The position numbers and the translations under genes were made by a program. From Cytophagales bacterium (GTDB taxonomy: Bacteria > Bacteroidota > Bacteroidia > Cytophagales > Cyclobacteriaceae), in contig JAGUUF010000147.1 of NCBI GenBank assembly GCA_020063545.1, positions 1-19,849 on the forward strand: 19,849 bases of DNA, read 5' to 3'. This document shows positions 14,655-19,849 of this stretch, piece by piece; within the stretch, counting starts at the first letter, position 1; every line of letters begins with the position of its first letter. The notes beneath the pieces are model-generated. The model saw only the letters and a list, made by a program, of their open reading frames with translations, searched no databases and was not told the DNA's origin.

Positions 14655-15671
14655 ATGAAAACGATCCAAGCAGCCATTACCGGAGTTGGAGGATATGTAC
14701 CCGACTACATCCTTACCAATAAAGAACTCGAAACCATGGTGGATACCAACGATGAGTGGATCACCACCCGCACCGGTATTAAAGAACGTAGGATACTGAA
14801 GGGCGAAGGACTGGGAACATCCTACATTGTTACCAAAGCCGTACAGGAGTTGCTTCAAAAAACCAAAACCGACCCAAAAGAAATTGACGCCATCATTGTA
14901 GCTACCGTTACGCCCGATATGCCGTTTCCGGCTACGGCAAACCTGGTAGCCGACCAGGTGGGTGCAACAAATGCATTCAGTTACGATTTGAGTGCGGCTT
15001 GTTCCGGATTTCTCTATGCCCTTACTACAGGCGCAAAGTATATTGAGTCGGGCTCGTACAAAAAAGTTATTGTGGCCGGTGCCGATAAAATGTCTTCCAT
15101 CATCAACTATAAAGATCGCACCACCTGCGTAATCTTTGGCGATGGCGGGGGTGCTGTTCTGCTGGAACCCACTACCGAAAATGTGGGCGTTCGGGATGCC
15201 ATCCTGCGCAGCGATGGCTCCGGTGCGGTTTACCTGAACATGAAAGCCGGGGGCAGCCGCATGCCTGCAACACACGCTTCGGTTGATGCCAACCTGCACT
15301 ATGTCTTCCAGGACGGCCAGCCTGTATTCAAATTTGCGGTAACCAAAATGGCCGATGTGTCGGCCGAAATTGCCGAGCGCAACAACCTGAAAGGCGAAGA
15401 CATCCAGTGGCTGGTGCCGCACCAGGCCAACAAGCGCATTATTGATGCAACCGCAAGCCGCATGGGCATAAGCGAAGAGAAGGTAATGATGAATATTGAA
15501 AAATACGGTAATACCACCGCAGGCACCATACCCCTGTTGTTCTGGGATTACGAAGGCAAACTGAAGAAAGGCGACAACCTTATTCTGGCTGCCTTTGGCG
15601 GAGGATTTACCTGGGGCGCCATCTATGTTAAATGGGCCTACGATGGCGCAGCAGTAACGAATAAAAAATAA
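14655..15671 (+). CDS. fabH: 3-oxoacyl-[ACP] synthase III
   Basis: Condenses acetyl-CoA (or a branched acyl-CoA) with malonyl-ACP to start fatty-acid synthesis. From the ATG at 14655 the protein has 338 residues and begins with ITGVGGYVP and the TNDEWITTRTGIKERR region. The catalytic triad is visible: C116 in DLSAACSGFLYA, H256 in WLVPHQANKRI and N286 in EKYGNTTAGTIP. The C-terminal FGGGFTWGA is typical. A TTG at 14619 is in frame but lies inside the terminator, so I reject it. In branched-chain producing bacteria this enzyme sets primer choice; the sequence alone does not tell. Followed by efp after 25 bases. Confidence 0.98.
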   Translation: MKTIQAAITGVGGYVPDYILTNKELETMVDTNDEWITTRTGIKERRILKGEGLGTSYIVTKAVQELLQKTKTDPKEIDAIIVATVTPDMPFPATANLVADQVGATNAFSYDLSAACSGFLYALTTGAKYIESGSYKKVIVAGADKMSSIINYKDRTTCVIFGDGGGAVLLEPTTENVGVRDAILRSDGSGAVYLNMKAGGSRMPATHASVDANLHYVFQDGQPVFKFAVTKMADVSAEIAERNNLKGEDIQWLVPHQANKRIIDATASRMGISEEKVMMNIEKYGNTTAGTIPLLFWDYEGKLKKGDNLILAAFGGGFTWGAIYVKWAYDGAAVTNKK

Positions 15672-15696
15672 ATGTAACTTAAGTCGTTTTTTTTCT

Positions 15697-16260
15697 ATGG
15701 CAACCATAGCTGATCTGAGCAGAGGAAATTACATACGCTACAATGGCGAAATTGTGCAGGTGGAAGAACTGCAGCACCGCACACCGGGCAACCTGCGGGC
15801 ATTTTACCAGGTTAAAATGCGCAACGTGCGCAACGGCAAAGTTTTGGAAAACCGGTTCAGGCCCGGTGACGAAGTGGACCAACTGCGGGTTGAAACCAAG
15901 GAGTATCAATACCTGTACAGCGATGGCGACAGCCTGGTGTGCATGGATAACGAAACGTTTGACCAGATATACCTGGATAAGGCTTTGCTGGGCGATGCTG
16001 CTAAATTTATAAAAGAAGGTGTAACGCTGCTCATCGCTTTTGAAAACGGAACTCAGCCGATTACAGCCGAAGCCCCTGCACACGTTATCCTTCAGGTGCA
16101 GTACACCGAGCCGGGCATTCAGGGTGATACGGCTACGCGAACACTGAAAGCCGCAACCCTGGAAAACGGTACCGAAATCCGGGTACCATTATTTATTAAT
16201 ACCGGTGATAACATTAAAGTGGATACCCGCACCGGTGACTATGTTGAACGAGTTAAATAA
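15697..16260 (+). CDS. efp: Elongation factor P, with Asn at the usual modified-Lys position
   Basis: Rescues ribosomes stalled at polyproline stretches. The 187-residue protein has the three-domain EF-P layout: KOW-like domain I (1-65), OB domain II (about 66-128), and domain III (about 129-187) with TEPGIQGDTATRTLKAATLE and VPLFINTGDNIKVDTRTGDY, the family signature. The domain I loop reads HRTPGNLRAF. Aligned on the AF and xVKxRN that follow, the position of E. coli K34 (PGKGQAF) is Asn32. The loop therefore lacks the Lys used by EpmA/EpmB or by 5-aminopentanol modification and the Arg in the place used by EarP; Arg34 is two residues later. It may act unmodified. Its stop overlaps the first possible accB start (TAATG). 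Confidence 0.96.
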   Translation: MATIADLSRGNYIRYNGEIVQVEELQHRTPGNLRAFYQVKMRNVRNGKVLENRFRPGDEVDQLRVETKEYQYLYSDGDSLVCMDNETFDQIYLDKALLGDAAKFIKEGVTLLIAFENGTQPITAEAPAHVILQVQYTEPGIQGDTATRTLKAATLENGTEIRVPLFINTGDNIKVDTRTGDYVERVK

Positions 16261-16850
16261 TGGATATGGCGAAATCACGTAATGGAAACAACGGACCCAA
16301 ACGCACACCTGCACGTGCCACAGCCAAATCAGCAACTAACCCTGCCGCAATGAAAACATCCGAAATCCGTGACCTTATTGATTTCATCTCCAAATCAGGA
16401 CTGAACGAGGTGAACATCGAAACCAGCGAACTGAAACTCCATGTAAAGCGCGAGCCCGATCAAAAAGTATTGAAATCGGCTGCACCACTTGTTGCCGCTC
16501 CGGTGGCTCATGCTCCGGCCCCGGTAGCCGCTCCGGTGGTGGCGTCAGCACCTGCACCTGCTCCAGCCGCTAAACCCGCGCAAGCTGCCGAGCCGGCCCC
16601 AGGCAAAAAAACGGTTGAAATCAAATCACCGATGATCGGTACGTTTTACCGCTCGTCCAACCCCGACTCGCCACCGTTTGTTTCCGTTGGTGACAAAGTT
16701 TCGAAAGGCCAGGTGGTGTGCATAATCGAGGCCATGAAACTTTTCAACGAAATTGAATCTGAAGTTTCCGGAACGGTGGTAAAAGTATTGGTAGAGAATT
16801 CTTCACCGGTTGAATACGACCAGGTGCTTTTTGTAGTAGAGCCGGATTAA
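16260..16850 (+). CDS. accB: Biotin carboxyl carrier protein of acetyl-CoA carboxylase
   Basis: Carries biotin between AccC and the carboxyltransferase, making malonyl-CoA. The C-terminal biotinyl domain (about 118-196) includes SPMIGTFYRSSNPDSPPF, the thumb, and EAMKL with the biotinylated lysine (K160 in this numbering). The middle is an Ala/Pro-rich linker (about 73-114). The segment from Met31, MKTSEIRDLIDFISKSGLNE, is the usual N-terminus of the family, so an ATG at 16350 (166 residues) is a plausible start. The ATG at 16260 overlaps the efp stop (TAATG), and the extra 30 residues are basic and low in complexity (MAKSRNGNNGPKRTPARATA). Both are possible; I give the longer frame because of the coupling. 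accC follows after 95 bases. Confidence 0.9.
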   Translation: MDMAKSRNGNNGPKRTPARATAKSATNPAAMKTSEIRDLIDFISKSGLNEVNIETSELKLHVKREPDQKVLKSAAPLVAAPVAHAPAPVAAPVVASAPAPAPAAKPAQAAEPAPGKKTVEIKSPMIGTFYRSSNPDSPPFVSVGDKVSKGQVVCIIEAMKLFNEIESEVSGTVVKVLVENSSPVEYDQVLFVVEPD

Positions 16851-16859
16851 TCCATTCAA

Positions 16860-16924
16860 GATTCAACATTCGAGGGTGTTGACAAACCCTCAGGTTACGA
16901 ATCAGCAGTATTGAATTTTGAATC
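16860..16924. repeat. Nested inverted repeat between accB and accC
   Basis: Outer arms GATTCAACATTC (16860-16871) and GAATTTTGAATC (16913-16924) pair at 11 of 12 positions. Inside, GAGGGT (16872-16877) and ACCCTC (16886-16891) form a 6-bp hairpin with an 8-base loop. The 95-base spacer is otherwise without a gene. It may be a folded intergenic element (REP/MITE-like) or an mRNA processing signal. Confidence 0.6.
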
Positions 16925-16945
16925 CACAATTTTGACCCTATAGGT

Positions 16946-18295
16946 ATGTTTAAAAAGATACTGATTGCCAATCGCGGAGAAATTGCGTTGCGGGTTATCC
17001 GCACCTGTAAGGAAATGGGTATAAAAACCGTGGCCGTTTATTCAACGGCCGACCGGGAAAGCCTCCACGTTCGCTTTGCCGATGAAGCCGTTTGCATTGG
17101 CGATGCCCCCAGCAAGGATTCATACCTGAATATCCCCCGCATCATTTCAGCTGCAGAAATAACCAATGCCGATGCCATCCATCCCGGCTACGGCTTTCTG
17201 TCTGAACGTGCCGCATTCTCATCCATCTGCCACGAGTATGGCATTAAGTTTATCGGGCCTACCCCCGCCATGATTGACGCCATGGGCGACAAATCCACCG
17301 CCAAGGATACCATGAAGAAGGCAGGCGTACCGACTATTCCCGGTTCAGACGGCCTCCTGGGTTCGGTAGAAGAAGGAATGAAACTGGCCAAAGAAGTAAA
17401 GTACCCGGTAATTATCAAGGCAACAGCCGGAGGTGGCGGTAAGGGCATGCGCATCATTAACAACGAAAGCGAATTTCAAAAGGCGTGGGATGATGCCAGG
17501 CGCGAAGCAGGAGCAGCCTTTGGCAATGACGGTTTATACCTCGAAAAGTTTGTTGAAGAACCCCGCCACATCGAAATACAGGTAGTGGGCGACCAGTATG
17601 GCAAGGTCTGCCACCTTTCCGAACGCGATTGCTCCATCCAGCGCAGGCACCAGAAACTGGTGGAAGAAACCCCCTCGCCCATTGTAAGCCAGGAGTTGCG
17701 CGAACGCATGGGCGAAGCTGCCATTAAAGGCGCACAGGCCATTAATTATGAAGGCGCAGGCACCATTGAGTTCCTGGTTGACAAGCATGGCGACTTTTAC
17801 TTTATGGAAATGAACACGCGTATCCAGGTGGAGCACCCGATTACCGAAGAGGTTACCGATTACGACCTGATTAAAGAGCAGATTAAAGTAGCAGCAGGTG
17901 TGCCCATTTCAGGCAAAAATTATTTTCCGAACCTGTTTGCCATGGAATGCCGCATTAATGCCGAAGATCCGGCTAACGGCTTCAGGCCCTCGCCCGGAAA
18001 AATTACGCACCTGCACATGCCGGGCGGGCATGGTGTGCGCATTGACAGCCATGTGTATGCCGGGTACACCATCCCCCCGAACTACGACTCGATGATTGCC
18101 AAACTCATCGTAAGCGGGCAATCGCGCGAAGAAGTGATCACCCGAATGAAACGTGCCTTACAGGAATTTGTAATTGAGGGAATTAAAACTACCATCCCAT
18201 TCCATATCAAGCTAATGGATAACCCGGTGTTCCGGTCAGGTAAGTTTACCACCAAGTTCCTGGAAACGTCATTTGATTTTTCGGATTTGAAGTAA
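16946..18295 (+). CDS. accC: Biotin carboxylase subunit of acetyl-CoA carboxylase
   Basis: Carboxylates the biotin of AccB with ATP and bicarbonate. The 449-residue length equals the stand-alone bacterial AccC. Order of motifs: FKKILIANRGEIALRVIR (N-terminal domain), HPGYGFLSE (about 79-87), VIIKATAGGGGKGMR with the ATP-grasp glycine loop at 162-169, RDCSIQRRHQKLVEE with C229, EMNTRIQVEHP holding catalytic Glu and Arg, and MECRINAEDP. No biotinyl domain is fused to it, so it needs the adjacent AccB. The accA/accD genes are not in the window. ATG at 16946, just downstream of the inverted repeat. The 3' end is 9 bases from the convergent DUF3109 stop. Confidence 0.98.
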   Translation: MFKKILIANRGEIALRVIRTCKEMGIKTVAVYSTADRESLHVRFADEAVCIGDAPSKDSYLNIPRIISAAEITNADAIHPGYGFLSERAAFSSICHEYGIKFIGPTPAMIDAMGDKSTAKDTMKKAGVPTIPGSDGLLGSVEEGMKLAKEVKYPVIIKATAGGGGKGMRIINNESEFQKAWDDARREAGAAFGNDGLYLEKFVEEPRHIEIQVVGDQYGKVCHLSERDCSIQRRHQKLVEETPSPIVSQELRERMGEAAIKGAQAINYEGAGTIEFLVDKHGDFYFMEMNTRIQVEHPITEEVTDYDLIKEQIKVAAGVPISGKNYFPNLFAMECRINAEDPANGFRPSPGKITHLHMPGGHGVRIDSHVYAGYTIPPNYDSMIAKLIVSGQSREEVITRMKRALQEFVIEGIKTTIPFHIKLMDNPVFRSGKFTTKFLETSFDFSDLK

Positions 18296-18304
18296 CCCTG
18301 GAAT

Positions 18305-18883
18305 TTACTTTGATGGAACTTCCGCCTTCTCAATTAACGCGGTAAGTTCATCATACCACGCTTGCCCGTATTTTCTTACCAGTGCTTCTTTAAGAAATTT
18401 ATACAGCGGCACCTGCAGTTCCTTGCCCAGCGCACAAGCCGGTGAGCAAATGCTCCACTTGTGGTAGTTCACGGCCTCGAAATTCTTCTTTTTAGTAATG
18501 CGGATAGGGTAAAGGTGGCAGGAGATCGGTTTTTTCCAGGTGATTTTACCATCCAGGTACGCCTGCTCGATGCCGCACTTCAAAACCCCTTTCTCATCGT
18601 AAATGGAATAGGCGCATTCCCTGCCACCGATGGTGGGCGTAGAGAAATCTCCGTCATCATCCAGCACATATATGCCCTGCCGTTCAATAGCCTTAATGCC
18701 GGCTTCCGATAAATAGGGCTTAACCTGCTCATAAATTTCGCGCAGTACAGGCAATTCATCATCTTCCAGCGGTGCGCCAAAATCGCCCTCCACGCAACAG
18801 GCTCCCTTGCATTTTTCAAGGTTGCAAACAAACTCCTTTTCTTTGATGTCATCCGACACCAAAACCTGTCCTACCTGTATCAT
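18305..18883 (-). CDS. DUF3109 family cysteine-rich protein
   Basis: A 192-residue protein of the DUF3109 family, related to the YkgJ/UPF0153 Cys-cluster proteins. It has nine cysteines in conserved settings: C20, C25, C29 and C30 (CNLEKCKGACC), C90 (GRECAYS), C103 (LKCGIE), C122 (PISCHLYP), C146 and C150 (SICSPAC). This pattern suggests bound Zn or an iron-sulfur cluster. The PISCHLYPIRI segment is typical of the family. No signal peptide, so cytoplasmic. The ATG overlaps the stop of the upstream TcmP-like gene as ATGA, indicating translational coupling. Function is unknown. Not related to accC, with which it is convergent. Confidence 0.88.
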   Translation of the reverse strand: MIQVGQVLVSDDIKEKEFVCNLEKCKGACCVEGDFGAPLEDDELPVLREIYEQVKPYLSEAGIKAIERQGIYVLDDDGDFSTPTIGGRECAYSIYDEKGVLKCGIEQAYLDGKITWKKPISCHLYPIRITKKKNFEAVNYHKWSICSPACALGKELQVPLYKFLKEALVRKYGQAWYDELTALIEKAEVPSK

Positions 18884-19734
18884 CCTTCCTGAAATAAACT
18901 GGTTTGCTGGTAAAAACTTTCATGAACTTCGCGCTGGATGGTTTTCAGGATTGGGAATTTTGAAAAAAGCCCGATGTAGTAAAGCGGCAATTCCATCAGT
19001 CCGGAGTCAAGTTTTTGAACAGCCAGCGAAGAATTGAGCCCGATTACCAGCATGTTATTCTGGTATACCTGTACCAGGCGCTTGTAAAACTCGAGGTTGC
19101 TTTGCGCCTTATCCAGTACTTCCGCATCCTGAAAACCACCCGTAAACTTGCGCAGTTTTTCGCGTTGGTGTTCCAGGAAAAACCGGTAGTTGTGCTGATC
19201 GTTTATGCAGAATGTAAAGGGAATAATAAAACTAAACCCCAGTTGTTGCAGCCGGTCGAGCAGGGAAAATGGCACTTCAAAAGAAAATGAATCAACAATG
19301 CAGAATACTGCCACCCGGTAGCCGGCTTTTGATTTCGGTATGTAATACGTCAGTTTTTCGGGCAGCCGATCAAGCGGATCGTCAAAAATAAAAACCGTGC
19401 GATCCTTAAAATATTTCTTCACCCGGATTTTTAAAACCCGTGCACTTTCCGCATCGCGCTCGCACAAAATCCACTTCGATACCGGGGCGTCCGAACCAAG
19501 GGATGCAAGCGCAGTGGATGCAACCTTCTCCTTCTGGTGCCCGATGGAATACAGCCCGCTTCCGGCAAACAAATCAACCACCACCAGTTCGTTTACATGG
19601 GGAGCCATGTTGGCAACAAACGCATGCAGGTATTGCTGAATACGTTGAACCTTTACTTTAAACCACGGCTCGGCCGCGGTGGTTACAAAACCGTCATCCG
19701 GGAACGAAGGGAGTACAAACGAACTGCTGTTCAA
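18880..19734 (-). CDS. TcmP-like protein (three-Cys-motif partner, methyltransferase fold)
   Basis: A 284-residue protein. After an N-terminal EPWFKVKVQRIQQYL segment comes VVVDLFAGSGLYSIG (about 51-65), a SAM-type Rossmann motif I as in TcmP proteins, then WILCERDAES (motif II-like acidic residue) and FCIVDSFSFEVPFSLLDRL, in the place where TcmP has a DPFG-like catalytic segment; here it is DSFSF. The C-terminal half has a helical FRFFLEHQREKLRKF-like segment. TcmP proteins are named for being encoded next to a three-Cys-motif protein; here the adjacent gene is the Cys-rich DUF3109 instead. Start TTG at 19734, since no ATG precedes the motif region and a -7 element lies 15 bases upstream. 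Family assignment is by motif and moderately sure; the methylated substrate is unknown. Confidence 0.68.
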   Translation of the reverse strand: MNSSSFVLPSFPDDGFVTTAAEPWFKVKVQRIQQYLHAFVANMAPHVNELVVVDLFAGSGLYSIGHQKEKVASTALASLGSDAPVSKWILCERDAESARVLKIRVKKYFKDRTVFIFDDPLDRLPEKLTYYIPKSKAGYRVAVFCIVDSFSFEVPFSLLDRLQQLGFSFIIPFTFCINDQHNYRFFLEHQREKLRKFTGGFQDAEVLDKAQSNLEFYKRLVQVYQNNMLVIGLNSSLAVQKLDSGLMELPLYYIGLFSKFPILKTIQREVHESFYQQTSLFQEG

Positions 19735-19749
19735 AACAATTTGGTTTTG

Positions 19750-19780
19750 CGAAGGTACACCTGTAAAAAGGATCTGTCAA
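19750..19780 (-). promoter_or_regulatory. Promoter for the TcmP-like/DUF3109 pair
   Basis: On the minus strand TTG (19780-19778), a 20-base spacer, then TACCTTCG (19757-19750), one mismatch from TAnnTTTG. The TTG start codon lies 15 bases downstream of this element. Confidence 0.45.
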
Positions 19781-19788
19781 CTTGTTGC

Positions 19789-19829
19789 CAAAATAAAAAT
19801 CCGGTGACCGATTCAATCAACAGCACCGG
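19789..19829 (-). terminator. Intrinsic terminator of a gene beyond the right edge
   Basis: On the minus strand CCGGTG (19829-19824), a 17-base loop, CACCGG (19806-19801), then ATTTTTATTTT. It is just upstream of the TcmP-like promoter and would end transcription from a minus-strand gene outside the window. Confidence 0.65.
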
Positions 19830-19849
19830 CCGTTAACTTGCAGGTTCAA

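Noticed and set aside
14424..15707. 427-codon open frame on the minus strand opposite fabH
   Set aside because: It is antisense to fabH and rpmF, which have complete catalytic motifs. The translated product is rich in Gly, His, Phe and Cys with no recognisable domain, as expected for a shadow frame of a codon-biased gene.

Overview
The window looks like a chromosomal segment of a Bacteroidota bacterium, probably of the order Cytophagales. The evidence is a large secreted protein with a gliding-motility type (type B) type IX secretion C-terminal domain, several promoter-like sites matching the Bacteroidota -7 consensus TAnnTTTG, an almost complete lack of Shine-Dalgarno sequences, and the gene order yceD-rpmF-fabH-efp-accB-accC. 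The assignment rests on sequence features only; no database search was possible. There are no tRNA or rRNA genes, insertion sequences, CRISPR arrays or phage genes, and no gene-free stretch longer than 300 bases.

Layout. At the left edge (5-139, minus) is a 44-codon open frame resembling the start of signal peptide peptidase SppA. Divergent from it is folK (201-692, folate synthesis). A minus-strand cluster follows: a Cys-rich type IX secreted surface protein, a DUF393 (DCC family) protein and fabD. Then on the plus strand come a 79-residue unknown, a PlsB-like acyltransferase and gpsA, so the enzyme that makes glycerol-3-phosphate sits with an enzyme expected to acylate it. Next, on the minus strand, are greA-HIT protein (8089-8960), a membrane-anchored pentapeptide-repeat protein, the Mg2+ channel mgtE and rsmA (overlapping mgtE). 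Divergent from rsmA is pdxA (vitamin B6), followed by a TerB-like helical protein with a terminator.

The plus-strand block 13784-18295 is a translation and fatty-acid supergroup: yceD (DUF177), rpmF (bL32), an intrinsic terminator, fabH, efp, accB and accC. Together with fabD it supplies malonyl-ACP and starts acyl chains, while the acyltransferase and gpsA use acyl chains for phospholipid. At the right end (minus) a TcmP-like methyltransferase-fold protein and a Cys-rich DUF3109 protein overlap by ATGA.

Most of the window is conserved housekeeping. Points worth a second look are the EF-P with Asn in place of the modified Lys, the TcmP-like/DUF3109 pair, a nested inverted repeat between accB and accC, an uncommon strong Shine-Dalgarno with a TTG start on yceD, promoters that abut GTG starts (possible leaderless mRNAs), and the coupling of a Cys-rich secreted protein to a CxxC protein. 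I found no clear new defence or mobile system.
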